This document shows positions 8,644 through 17,429 of a DNA stretch of 64,000 nucleotides, piece after piece (position 1 is the stretch's first letter; the number at the start of each line of letters is the position of its first letter). A model generated the notes under the pieces. That model did no database searches, was not told the DNA's origin, and was given only the letters and a program-made list of their open reading frames with translations. The position numbers and the translations under genes are program-made. This DNA comes from Sphingomonas taxi (GTDB lineage Bacteria > Pseudomonadota > Alphaproteobacteria > Sphingomonadales > Sphingomonadaceae), in assembly GCF_000764535.1 (NCBI RefSeq), contig NZ_CP009571.1, forward strand, positions 496,001 to 560,000. Reading direction: 5' to 3'.

Positions 8644-11445
8644 ATGAAGGCTGCGACGTTCCTCCTATCCGTGGCGCCGCTCGCGCTCTTCGCGGCGCCG
8701 GCGCTGGCCGCGCCGAACGGCCAGACCGACAGCGCCACGCCGCAGGGCAGCGAGACGGAGGAGCGCACCGGCGATCAGGACATCATCGTCACCGGTTTGC
8801 GTGCCAGCCTGCAATCGGCGCAGCGGATCAAACAGACCTCGGACTCGATCGTCGATGCGCTGGTTGCGCAGGACATCGGCAAGCTCCCCGACAATCAGGC
8901 GGCGGAAGCGCTGGCGCGGCTGCCCGGCGTGCAGGTCACCCGCTATGACGACGAGGCGACCGGCGTGCTGGTCCGCGGTCTGCCAGACGTGACCTCGACC
9001 TATAACGGTCGCGAGATCTTCACCGCGCAGAACCGCAACGTCGCATTACAGGACTTTCCGGCGCAGGCGCTCGCCGGCATCGAGGTCTATAAATCGGGCA
9101 CTGCCGACCTGATCGAGCCGGGCCTCGCCGGCCTGATCAACGTTCGTTCGCGGCGGCCACTCGACTTCAAGGGCCTGTTCGTCGGCGGCGGTTTCCGCGG
9201 CACGTACAACGACCAGAGCAAGAAATACGACCCGACCGGCAATATCCTCGTATCGGATCGCTGGACGACGCCGATCGGCGAGATCGGCATCCTCGCCAAC
9301 GTCACCTATGCGCAACAGCAGTATCGCAACGCGGTGCGCTACAACGACCAGTCGGTGCAGAAGGTCAGCTCGCTGTCGCCGGTCACGCCGGCGACTGCCG
9401 GCAATCAATTCTATTATCCCTATTCGGTCGGCCTCTACAGCAGCGGCGGCCGCCGGTATCGCCCGTCCGGCAATATGGCGCTTCAGTGGAAGCCGTCTGA
9501 CAAATTCGAAGTCTATTTCGACGGCATCTATCAGGGCTATCGCGGCCGGCAGGCGACCGACTGGTTCGCCGCCGATCTGCGGGGGATCGACAGCGTTCGC
9601 GGCGCGCCGGTCATCTCCAACGTCGTGCTGATGCCCGGTCGGACCGATCAGGCGGCAAGCCTGACCAAGAGCGGCGGTGTCGCGCCGACCGCTTATCGCA
9701 GCACCGGCGCCGATTATACCAACACCTATCAGGGCGCGTTCGGGGCGATCTGGCATACCGACAAGGCGGTGCTCTCGACCGATCTTGCCTATACCAGTTC
9801 CGAATATGGCGCGCGCAGCTGGAGCTTCGATAGCGCCTTCGCCAATTCGCCGACAGTCAATGCCGCGTTCGACGTGCAGGACGGCTCGTCCTTCGACTTC
9901 GTCGGGTTCGACGCGAAGAACCCGGACAATTATATCTGGCGCGGTTATTACGAAAGCCGCGGCGTCGCCAAGGGCAAGGGTTGGCAATGGCGCGGCGATC
10001 TCGTCCTCGACACCGAGATCGAAGCGCTGCCCGAGATCAAGTTCGGCTTTCGCTACACCGATCGCGACGCATCGGCGAATAACGGCAATCGTTATGCCTA
10101 TACGCTGCCGCTCAACGTCCCACTCGCCAGCCTTCCCGTGGGCCAGCTTGAGCTGATCCAGAATACGTTTCGCGGCGACGCCCAGAAATTTACCCAATAT
10201 CTGATGCCGACGCGTGACGGTATTGCCGGGAACGTCGCGGCGCTGCGCACGCGGTCGATTGCCGCCCTGCGTCAACTGGTCGCGCTGAACCCGACGGATA
10301 CCGGTTATCGCGACGCGCTGACCAAATTCCTCGCCGACGACGTGCCGATCCAGCCGTACGACCAGTTCTACGCGAAGGAGCAAAGCTACGCGGCTTACGC
10401 CCAGAGCAAATATCATTTCGATATCGGCTCGGTGGGTTTCGACGGTACGTTCGGCGTCCGGCTGGTCAATACGGCCGGCACCTATTCCGGTACGTCGCGC
10501 ATCTACAACAATGATGTCGAGACTCTGACGCCGCAGACGATCAAGCAGAATTACGTCGACGTGCTGCCCAATCTCAGTCTGCGGATCAAGCCGCTCGAAC
10601 AATTGCAGCTCCGCTTTGCCTATACGAAGACACGCACGCGGCCCGACTTCGGCACGCTCAACCCGGCGCTCGTCATTACCCAGAATATCGCCGGCGGCGT
10701 CGTCGATCCCGATTCGCCGCTGCTCAACGTCAACGCCACCGGATCCGGCGGCAATCCTGACCTGAAACCGCTGACCTCGAACAATTACGACGTCAGCGCC
10801 GAATATTATCCGACCTCGACGTCGAGCATCACCTTCGCGGCCTTCTATCGCGACCTGTTTGGCTTCATCGGCAATTACGAACGCCAGATCCAGGACCCGG
10901 TCTTCGGCGTCGTCCGCCTGTCGCGTCCGGAGAACGCCGGCAAGGGCAAGATCAAGGGGTTCGAGGTCGGCGGCCAGACGTTCTTCGACTTCCTGCCCGG
11001 CGCGCTCAGCGGTTTTGGCGTGCAGGGCAACGTGACCTTCATCAACGGGCGGAACGCCTTGCCGGAGGTGCTTGGGGTCGGGACGCCGCTGGTACGCCTG
11101 ACGGGCGTATCGAAATGGTCTGGTAATGCCTCCGTCTTTTACGAGAAATACGGGGTCACGACCCGCCTCTCGTACAATTACCGGTCCGACTATATTTCCA
11201 ATTACCGGCAGAATACCGACGGTTCGCAATATACCGGGGTCGGCGTCCGGGCGATCAAGCGGCTCGACTATTCGCTGAGCTACGACGTGCTCAAGCAGGT
11301 GACGCTGAGCTTCGACGTGACCAACATCCTCGCTGGGCCGTTTAAGAACTTCAACAACTATACCGCGACACGGACCTATCCAGTCGATGTGCGCTACGAG
11401 GGGCGCTATATCGGGCTTGGTTTCCGGTTCCGCTTCGGCGAGTAA
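8644..11445 (+). CDS. TonB-dependent receptor, Caulobacter/Xanthomonas-type
   Basis: Outer-membrane transporter for a scarce nutrient, driven by TonB. The 933-aa protein has a signal peptide ending near APALAA, a TonB-box-like DIIVTG, and a plug beginning with SDSIVDALVAQDIGKLPD and LARLPGV, the signature of the subfamily abundant in caulobacters, xanthomonads and sphingomonads and often tied to carbohydrate uptake. The beta-barrel ends in GLGFRFRFGE. The ATG at 8644 has AGGGGAG 8 nt upstream; the frame is open further upstream but that part overlaps nhaA. No sugar hydrolase or regulator adjoins it, so the substrate cannot be named. Confidence 0.92.
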   Translation: MKAATFLLSVAPLALFAAPALAAPNGQTDSATPQGSETEERTGDQDIIVTGLRASLQSAQRIKQTSDSIVDALVAQDIGKLPDNQAAEALARLPGVQVTRYDDEATGVLVRGLPDVTSTYNGREIFTAQNRNVALQDFPAQALAGIEVYKSGTADLIEPGLAGLINVRSRRPLDFKGLFVGGGFRGTYNDQSKKYDPTGNILVSDRWTTPIGEIGILANVTYAQQQYRNAVRYNDQSVQKVSSLSPVTPATAGNQFYYPYSVGLYSSGGRRYRPSGNMALQWKPSDKFEVYFDGIYQGYRGRQATDWFAADLRGIDSVRGAPVISNVVLMPGRTDQAASLTKSGGVAPTAYRSTGADYTNTYQGAFGAIWHTDKAVLSTDLAYTSSEYGARSWSFDSAFANSPTVNAAFDVQDGSSFDFVGFDAKNPDNYIWRGYYESRGVAKGKGWQWRGDLVLDTEIEALPEIKFGFRYTDRDASANNGNRYAYTLPLNVPLASLPVGQLELIQNTFRGDAQKFTQYLMPTRDGIAGNVAALRTRSIAALRQLVALNPTDTGYRDALTKFLADDVPIQPYDQFYAKEQSYAAYAQSKYHFDIGSVGFDGTFGVRLVNTAGTYSGTSRIYNNDVETLTPQTIKQNYVDVLPNLSLRIKPLEQLQLRFAYTKTRTRPDFGTLNPALVITQNIAGGVVDPDSPLLNVNATGSGGNPDLKPLTSNNYDVSAEYYPTSTSSITFAAFYRDLFGFIGNYERQIQDPVFGVVRLSRPENAGKGKIKGFEVGGQTFFDFLPGALSGFGVQGNVTFINGRNALPEVLGVGTPLVRLTGVSKWSGNASVFYEKYGVTTRLSYNYRSDYISNYRQNTDGSQYTGVGVRAIKRLDYSLSYDVLKQVTLSFDVTNILAGPFKNFNNYTATRTYPVDVRYEGRYIGLGFRFRFGE

Positions 11446-11471
11446 CCGCGCTCAGCGCCAGCCGAGCGCGG
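11446..11471. terminator. Hairpin at the convergent ends of two genes
   Basis: CCGCGCTC at 11446-11453 pairs with GAGCGCGG at 11464-11471 around a 10-nt loop. It starts right after the receptor stop and overlaps the last codons of the oppositely oriented LLM gene. No T-run. Confidence 0.5.
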
Positions 11472-12468
11472 GCGCGACGTGGCGGAGCACGGACTCGATG
11501 ACGTGGGTGTTATACGCCACGCCGAGCTGGTTGGGCACCGTCAGCAGCAGCGTGTCCGCCTCGGCGATCGCCTCGTCGGCGCGGAGCTGGTCGATCAGCG
11601 TCTCGGGTTCGGCCGCATAGGAGCGGCCGAACACCGCGCGCATATTGTCGATCACGCCGATCTGGTCGCTGCTGTCGCCGCGGCCGAAATACTGCCGGTC
11701 GCGATCGTTCATTATTGCGAAAATCGATCGCGACACCGAGACGCGCGGGGTGCGGGCATGGCCCGCCTCCTGCCAGGCGGCGCGATAGGCGCGGATCTGC
11801 TTGGCCTGCTGGACGTGGAACGGCTCGCCGCTCTCGTCGGCCTTGAGCGTCGAGCTCTGCAGGTTCATGCCCTTTTGCGCCGCCCAGATCGCGGTGGCGT
11901 CGCTGCTCGATCCCCACCAGATCCGCTCGCGCAGCCCTTCGGCATGCGGCTCGAGTCGCAGCAGACCCGGCGGGTTGGGGAACATCGGCCGCGGATTGGG
12001 CTTGGCGAAGCCCTTGCCCGCGAGCAGTTCGTGAAACAATTCGCCGTGGCGGCGGCCCATGTCGGCGTCGCTCTCACCGGACGCGGGGGCATAGCCGAAA
12101 TGACGCCAGCCCTCGATCACCTGTTCGGGCGAGCCGCGGCTGATGCCCAGTTGCAGCCGCCCGCCGCTGATCAGGTCGGCGGCGCCGGCATCCTCGACCA
12201 TGTAGAAGGGGTTCTCGTAGCGCATGTCGATCACGCCGGTGCCGATCTCGATCCGCTTCGTCCGTGCGCCGACCGCGGCGAGCAGCGGGAAGGGCGAGGC
12301 GAGCTGCTGCGCGAAATGGTGGACGCGGTAATAGGCGCCGTCCGCGCCGAGTTCCTCCGCCGCGACCGCGAGGTCGATCGACTGGAGCAGCACGTCCTGC
12401 GCCGAGCGGGTCGCCGAACCGGGGGCGTCGGACCAATGGCCGAACGAGAGAAAGCCGATGTTCTTCAT
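11452..12468 (-). CDS. LLM-class flavin-dependent oxidoreductase
   Basis: A luciferase-like monooxygenase-family protein, expected to use reduced flavin as a soluble TIM-barrel enzyme. Family features include NIGFLSFGHW at the N-terminus, the helix with AEELGADGAYYRVHHF, the IEIGTGVIDMRYENP strand, and GGRLQLGISRGSPE, which binds the flavin phosphate in relatives. The start at 12468 gives 338 aa, normal for the family; a longer frame begins at 12513. It is the last gene of a minus-strand run below the S1/P1 nuclease gene, with a 73-nt gap. The substrate is unknown. Confidence 0.88.
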   Translation of the reverse strand: MKNIGFLSFGHWSDAPGSATRSAQDVLLQSIDLAVAAEELGADGAYYRVHHFAQQLASPFPLLAAVGARTKRIEIGTGVIDMRYENPFYMVEDAGAADLISGGRLQLGISRGSPEQVIEGWRHFGYAPASGESDADMGRRHGELFHELLAGKGFAKPNPRPMFPNPPGLLRLEPHAEGLRERIWWGSSSDATAIWAAQKGMNLQSSTLKADESGEPFHVQQAKQIRAYRAAWQEAGHARTPRVSVSRSIFAIMNDRDRQYFGRGDSSDQIGVIDNMRAVFGRSYAAEPETLIDQLRADEAIAEADTLLLTVPNQLGVAYNTHVIESVLRHVAPALGWR

Positions 12469-12541
12469 CGCGACAAACTGGGCGTGATCGAGAGCCGTCG
12501 CAAGATTGCGCACGGAATGGCTGCGTTTCCGAAAACTTCTT

Positions 12542-13516
12542 TCAGCCCGGCGCGGACCCCGTCTCGGGATCGAAGCGGGGGTTGTCGAAGTCGATCGGTG
12601 ACGGCTTGACCTCGGCCGGCGGCACCGCGCTTTCCGCCCAAGCGCGGCACAGCATGTCGCGCAACATCGTCGCGCCGGCGCTGGTCCGCTCGTAGATCAG
12701 CGCGCGCACGTCCTTGTCGGCGAAGTCGCGAAAGCCGTTGCGCCGTTCGAGGATGTAGACGCGCTCCATCTGGTCGCCGGCGTTATCGAGGAAAGCGAGG
12801 ATCGCGTCGAACATGTCGCCGCTGCGCCGTCCCGGGGCACCGATGCGCGGCGCGAGATCGGCGGCGGTCAGCCGCATGCCGTCGACGAAGCCGCTCTCGA
12901 ACCGGCCGTGGATCGAGCGATCGGTCGTATAGCCCTTGGGATTGGCGCCGCGCCAGCCGTCGCTGTTGACCGAGTCGTGCAGCGGCTGCGCGCCGTCGCC
13001 GATATAATGGCCGAGGCGGATGACGTCGAAGGCGCAATGCTGTTCGGCGAAGGCGGCATCGTGCTGCGCCGCCTGCGCCGCGCGGACCTGCCGCATGCAG
13101 ACGATGATCCGCTGATATGCCTCCATCGCCGCATAGGGGAGAGTGCCCGTCCAGCGCACGTTGGTGCGCGCCGCGGTGGCGGGATCGCTGCGCTTGATCG
13201 CTTCATAGTGTTTGAACAGCGCGATGACGAATTCATAGCGCGAGCGCGGGATCGGCTTGAGGAAGGTGAATTGCTCGCGGAACCAGCCGTGGTTCGGGTC
13301 TTCCTCGATCTTCGCGAAATTCTCCGCGGCGTTGCGCCACGCGTCGGGCAGCGCGGCGGAGCTGGCGATATAATCGACGTGCCGGCGCAGGAAGACCGGG
13401 CCATCGTCGGGGATCGCCGCGATCGCGGCACGGTCGATCACCGCGTGCGCGGTGCCGCCCCAGGCGAGCGCGGGCGTCGGCAGCAGGGCGAGGGCGGCGA
13501 AGAGGAAGCGGCGCAT
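12542..13516 (-). CDS. Exported S1/P1-type zinc nuclease
   Basis: Likely a periplasmic or secreted zinc enzyme of the S1/P1 nuclease / phospholipase C fold. Signal cleavage after PALA at residue 18 leaves Trp19 as the mature N-terminus with His five residues later (WGGTAH), the Trp1/His6 metal-ligand arrangement of P1 nuclease. Further ligands fit: Asp in LPDAWR, His in DPNHGW, and the block GHYIGDGAQPLHD, followed by a His in SIHGRF. At the final ligand site Glu seems to replace the usual Asp (HGRFE). Length 324 aa. It sits 17 nt downstream of the DUF218 gene, in the run led by a TonB-dependent receptor. Substrate, RNA/DNA or phospholipid, cannot be told from sequence. Confidence 0.82.
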   Translation of the reverse strand: MRRFLFAALALLPTPALAWGGTAHAVIDRAAIAAIPDDGPVFLRRHVDYIASSAALPDAWRNAAENFAKIEEDPNHGWFREQFTFLKPIPRSRYEFVIALFKHYEAIKRSDPATAARTNVRWTGTLPYAAMEAYQRIIVCMRQVRAAQAAQHDAAFAEQHCAFDVIRLGHYIGDGAQPLHDSVNSDGWRGANPKGYTTDRSIHGRFESGFVDGMRLTAADLAPRIGAPGRRSGDMFDAILAFLDNAGDQMERVYILERRNGFRDFADKDVRALIYERTSAGATMLRDMLCRAWAESAVPPAEVKPSPIDFDNPRFDPETGSAPG

Positions 13517-13533
13517 CGGCGGAGGCTTTCGGA

Positions 13534-14676
13534 TCAGGGGTCGAGTGGATCGCGCGGATCGATGCGCAGCGATTTGGGCGACGGGCGGAATTCCAGCTCG
13601 GTCGGTGACAGACGCCGGCCGACGGTGCCCGGCTCGTAGCCGAGTTCCGTCAGGTTGCGTTGCGCGAAGGCCGGGCTGGCGATCGTCTCGCTCTGGCCGG
13701 GATTGCAGACGATCAGCGTGTCGCGGTCGAGCGGCGCGCCGATTGCGGCAAGCACCCGTGTCGCGTTGCGCAAATTGGTCGTGGTGTGGCGCGCATAGGG
13801 TTCGATCAGGATCGCCTCGGCGGGGATGCCGTAGCGGTCGATCAGCGCGCTGCGCATCTGCTCCGCCTCGGTGAAGCGCGTCGCGCGGGGATGGGCGCGG
13901 CCACCGGTCAGCAGGATGAAGGCGATATCGCCGCGCGCGAACCGGTCCGCGGCGAGGCGGACGTGATATTTGCCATAGGGGCTGAGCGCCGCGTCCGGCG
14001 TCTCCGGACCGACGCCAGTGAGGATCAACGCGCTATACCGCCAGCGCGACCAGTCGAGCGTGCGCGCGCGCCTGACGGCGGGGGCGTTGAAGCCGCCGGT
14101 GATCGGCTCGAAGCCGATCGCGTCGGTGCGGTCGCTGACGTCGAGCAGCGCCAGCGTGAATTCGACGCTCGGGTCGAGCGCCTGCGCCGACCCGTCGCGC
14201 GGCGTCCGCGCCAGCCAGTCCGCCGCCTGCACCCGCGCGCGCAGCTCAAGCGGATCGAGTATGCCGGCGCCGTCGATCTGCGGGTAGCGTGGCACCTGAT
14301 TGAGCGCATAGGTGCGCAGGATCGTGTTGATCCCCTCGATCTCGCGCGCCGCCTGCGCGCGTGCGCCGTCATCGGCACGGCTGGCGTTCGCCGGCACCGC
14401 CGCCGTGAGCGCAGCGCCGTCTTCGGGCGTCCACACCATCGCCTGCGCGAGACAGGCGAGATCCTGCGCGCAAGCCGTGCGCCGCGCAGCGCGTGCCGCG
14501 AGCATCGCCGCAACGCCGGGTTGTGCCTCGAGCCGGGCGGTCGCCACCGGGTCGCCGCCGAGTGCGTCGAGCAGCGGGAACAGTCGGTGCGACAGCGCGG
14601 CGACGACGCGGTCGCCGGCCGGCGCGGCGGCGGCGGGCACGCATGCCAGCATCAGCGCCGCCGCCGCCAGCCGCAT
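13534..14676 (-). CDS. Exported DUF218 (YdcF/SanA-like) protein
   Basis: A 380-aa protein with a signal peptide (MRLAAAALMLACVPAAAAP), an alpha-helical N-terminal half with two Cys near CAQDLACLAQ, and a C-terminal DUF218 domain from about residue 220: SALILTGVG, FILLTGGRAHP, and ARHTTTNLRN followed by IVCNPGQSE. DUF218 proteins such as YdcF and ElyC/SanA are linked to envelope functions, without a settled reaction. It is longer than a typical 200-260 aa member. The ATG at 14676 lies 2 nt past the TonB-receptor stop; GTG codons at 14685 and 14682 are alternatives. Probably co-transcribed with the receptor. Confidence 0.85.
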   Translation of the reverse strand: MRLAAAALMLACVPAAAAPAGDRVVAALSHRLFPLLDALGGDPVATARLEAQPGVAAMLAARAARRTACAQDLACLAQAMVWTPEDGAALTAAVPANASRADDGARAQAAREIEGINTILRTYALNQVPRYPQIDGAGILDPLELRARVQAADWLARTPRDGSAQALDPSVEFTLALLDVSDRTDAIGFEPITGGFNAPAVRRARTLDWSRWRYSALILTGVGPETPDAALSPYGKYHVRLAADRFARGDIAFILLTGGRAHPRATRFTEAEQMRSALIDRYGIPAEAILIEPYARHTTTNLRNATRVLAAIGAPLDRDTLIVCNPGQSETIASPAFAQRNLTELGYEPGTVGRRLSPTELEFRPSPKSLRIDPRDPLDP

Positions 14677-14678
14677 CC

Positions 14679-17210
14679 TCACCACGATTTGCCGACGACG
14701 AGGCGGACGTTGCGGCCGAAGATCGGCCGGCCGTAGATCGCCTCCGGGCTGCCTTGGCCGCTGACCTGATCGGTGCGCGTATTGCCCTCGGTCAGGCCGT
14801 GCGCATTGAACAGATTGTCACCGACCACCTGCAACTGCCACGTCCCGTGCCGCACCGTCACGCCCGCCCCCGTCGTGCCATAAGCGGGCAGCGCCGTGCG
14901 ATTGTAGAAGTCGACATAGCGCTTCCCCATATAGGTGTAGCGACCGTACAGCGAGATCGCATTGCCGCCCAGATCGAAGTCGAAGCTGGGGCGGATGTTG
15001 CCATAGATCTTCGGCTGGCGGACGATCTGTTTGCCCTCGGCCTGCGCCGGGTCGGCGCCATTGGCGTTCTGGAAGTTGCGATATTCGGGGTCGCTGACCG
15101 TCAGCGCGCCATTGAGCATGAACCATGGCGTGATCGCCAGCGCGCCGTCGAATTCGACGCCCTTGACCTTGGCCTTGCCGATGAAGGGGACGTTGACGTC
15201 GTTACGCCCCGTCGTCGGGTCGAAGGCGAGGAACGAGGCGTTGAGCGGATCGAAATTGGTGTAGAAGCCGGTGACGTAGAGGTACGAACGGCCGGCGGCG
15301 AGCTTGAGGCCGGCCTCATATTGGTTGGCGATCGTGGTGATGATCGTCGGGTTGATGCTCATCACGGTCTGCACGCTCGGTGGCGTTTCGAGATGCGCGG
15401 CGCGGCCGTAGACGCCGATATGCGTGTTGAAGTCGTAGTTGGCGCCGGCCGTCCAGTTGGTGGCATGCGTCTTCAGCCGCTGGTTGATGATGCCGCCGGT
15501 GAAGGCGCGGGTCGCATCGTCGGCCAGCGTGGTGGCATCGCCGAGGTTCGCCGCACCGGTAAGCAAGGCATAGCCGTTGTAGTTATAGCGCTCGTGACGG
15601 ATGCCCGCATCGATGCGCAGTCCCGGCACGATCTCCCACGTATCGTTGGCGAAGACCGCGACCATCTGTGCGTCGGAATCGCCCTTGGTCAGCGTCGCGG
15701 CGTAGCTGAGCGCGCCATTGTCGGTGACCCGACCGATCCGCGTACCGGCGGCATTGTAGGCGACGAGATCGAGCGTGCGGGGCCGGCTCGCGACCTCGAT
15801 CAGATAGTTCTGGTAGATCGTCCGGCTGTCCTCGCCATACAGACTGCCGTACAGGCCGAGCTTGAGGTCGTGGCTGCCGAAGCCGGTCTCGAACTTCTTG
15901 GCGACCGACAGATTGATCTGGTTCGAATAGAATTTCGAATGGATGTCTCGATACTGGCCCTGCATGACCAGCCCGGACGCGCCATAGGGATCATAGACCG
16001 TGTTCGTGCCTGCCAGCACGTAGCCCAGCGACGTGACGGGGCCGAATGCAGTCGTCGCCCGCGCCTGATAGCCGCTGGCGAAGGCATTCGCATCCGCCGG
16101 ATTGGTCGTCGAATAAAAGGCGGTGAAGTCGAGTTTGCCCATCGTGAAGCCGGCCTTGGCGGAGACCAGCCAGCCGTCGAATTCGGCGTCATATTGCGCG
16201 CCGACGTTGACCATCCGCATGTGTCGGCCGTCGCCCAGATCGCTCGCCTCGTTCTGCACGACGCCGGCGCCGTTGCGGTAGCGCAGGTCGACGTTGCGCA
16301 ACGCCGGCGAGTTCAGCGTGCCGCTGAAATAATCGATGTAGCGGTCGAGCGACACCGACGGATTGCGCGGGTCGGCGGTCGGGATCGGCAGGTAGAAGAC
16401 GTTGTGGTCGTTGACGTAGTTGACGCTCACCCGCAGCGAACCGTTGTCGAGGTCGTGCTTGATGTTGGCGCGGAACTGGCCGCCCTTGTCGTTGGGGAAG
16501 CCGTTGTCGCGATAGCCGTCGTGATAGCGGACGAAGCCGCCGACCGCATAATAGGTCCGGTCGCCGAGCGGCCCCGACTGGACGAAATCGCCGCGATACA
16601 GGCCGGTATCGCCGAGCGTCAGCTGCGCCTTGCCGCGCACCGTGTCGCGGCCGGTGACCTCGATCGCGTTGACGATCGCGCCCGAATAGCTGGCATAGAC
16701 CGGTGCCGGGCCGCCGCGGACCACCTCGACGCGCTCGGTCATCAGGTCGGGCTTGAGGATCGCGTCGCCGCGGAAGAAGACGCCGTCATTCTCGTGAAAC
16801 AGCGGCAGGCCGTCCTGCTGGAAGCTGACGAAGCCGCCGTCGTTGGGCAGGCCGCGGATGCGGTAGATGTTCTGCACCTCGCCGCCGGTGATCTCGGTCT
16901 GGAAGCCGGGAAGCTGGCCGATGAGGTCGGCGAAATTGACCGGCGCGATCTTCTCGATGTCCGCCTGCGTCACCGTGTTGATCGCATAGGAGGCGTCGAA
17001 GCGGCGCTGCGCGCGCGTCGATCCGGTGACGATGATGTCGCGATCCGCCGGCTCGGGCGTGGTGGCACCGGTCTGTTCGGGCGCCGTCGCGGCGTCGGCC
17101 GTCTGGGGTGCATCCGGCTGGGGCGCCGCGGTCTGGGCGGAGGCCGGCGCGGCGAGGATCGTGCAGAGCGAGACGAGCGCGGTGCTGGTGGCGAGAACGG
17201 ATTTGAACAT
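14679..17210 (-). CDS. TonB-dependent receptor heading a nuclease operon
   Basis: Outer-membrane TonB-dependent transporter of 843 aa. A signal peptide (MFKSVLATSTAL to PASAQ) is followed by a Gln/Ala/Pro-rich spacer, RDIIVTGS as TonB-box region, a plug with FADLIGQLPGFQ and VEVVRGGPAPVYAS, and a barrel ending in GRNVRLVVGKSW. The plug is close to those of Fe-siderophore or small-ligand receptors, but nothing fixes the ligand. The start at 17210 was preferred because it opens the signal peptide; a longer frame reaches 17294. Genes for DUF218 and S1/P1-type proteins follow at 2 and 17 nt, so breakdown products of that nuclease are a possible cargo (inference). Confidence 0.92.
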   Translation of the reverse strand: MFKSVLATSTALVSLCTILAAPASAQTAAPQPDAPQTADAATAPEQTGATTPEPADRDIIVTGSTRAQRRFDASYAINTVTQADIEKIAPVNFADLIGQLPGFQTEITGGEVQNIYRIRGLPNDGGFVSFQQDGLPLFHENDGVFFRGDAILKPDLMTERVEVVRGGPAPVYASYSGAIVNAIEVTGRDTVRGKAQLTLGDTGLYRGDFVQSGPLGDRTYYAVGGFVRYHDGYRDNGFPNDKGGQFRANIKHDLDNGSLRVSVNYVNDHNVFYLPIPTADPRNPSVSLDRYIDYFSGTLNSPALRNVDLRYRNGAGVVQNEASDLGDGRHMRMVNVGAQYDAEFDGWLVSAKAGFTMGKLDFTAFYSTTNPADANAFASGYQARATTAFGPVTSLGYVLAGTNTVYDPYGASGLVMQGQYRDIHSKFYSNQINLSVAKKFETGFGSHDLKLGLYGSLYGEDSRTIYQNYLIEVASRPRTLDLVAYNAAGTRIGRVTDNGALSYAATLTKGDSDAQMVAVFANDTWEIVPGLRIDAGIRHERYNYNGYALLTGAANLGDATTLADDATRAFTGGIINQRLKTHATNWTAGANYDFNTHIGVYGRAAHLETPPSVQTVMSINPTIITTIANQYEAGLKLAAGRSYLYVTGFYTNFDPLNASFLAFDPTTGRNDVNVPFIGKAKVKGVEFDGALAITPWFMLNGALTVSDPEYRNFQNANGADPAQAEGKQIVRQPKIYGNIRPSFDFDLGGNAISLYGRYTYMGKRYVDFYNRTALPAYGTTGAGVTVRHGTWQLQVVGDNLFNAHGLTEGNTRTDQVSGQGSPEAIYGRPIFGRNVRLVVGKSW

Positions 17211-17379
17211 GAGGCCCCACTGTTGATCGTTCGATGTGCTGATCGCTGCCGTCGTTGCGGCGTGCCGCGTCCCCTTGGTCAAGGATTGTGACATTCCCGC
17301 TTAAACCGCGAAAAAACTTTCGAGCCGGGAGCGGAGGTTGAGCGGATCACCCGTTGAAACGGCCGACAGCGCTATTGCG

Positions 17380-17392
17380 AACGCTTAGCGTT
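17380..17392. promoter_or_regulatory. Inverted repeat between two divergent receptor genes
   Basis: AACGC-TTA-GCGTT, a perfect 5-bp inverted repeat, lies 38 nt before the siderophore-receptor start and 170 nt from the divergent receptor. Its place fits an operator, perhaps iron-responsive, but it is not a clear match to Fur, Irr or RirA sites I know. Confidence 0.3.
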
Positions 17393-17429
17393 TGATTACG
17401 GGGCGCCGTTCGAAGGGGGAACGGCAATC

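Noticed and set aside
14493..17291. A 932-codon open frame on the plus strand opposite the second TonB receptor, and similar long frames opposite other genes (3719-5728, 9046-11229, 32882-35275, 48927-51047, 57671-59977, 59727-61868)
   Set aside because: They are antisense shadows caused by GC-rich codon use. Their translations are Arg/Ala/His/Gly-rich without domains, while the opposite strand encodes recognisable proteins.
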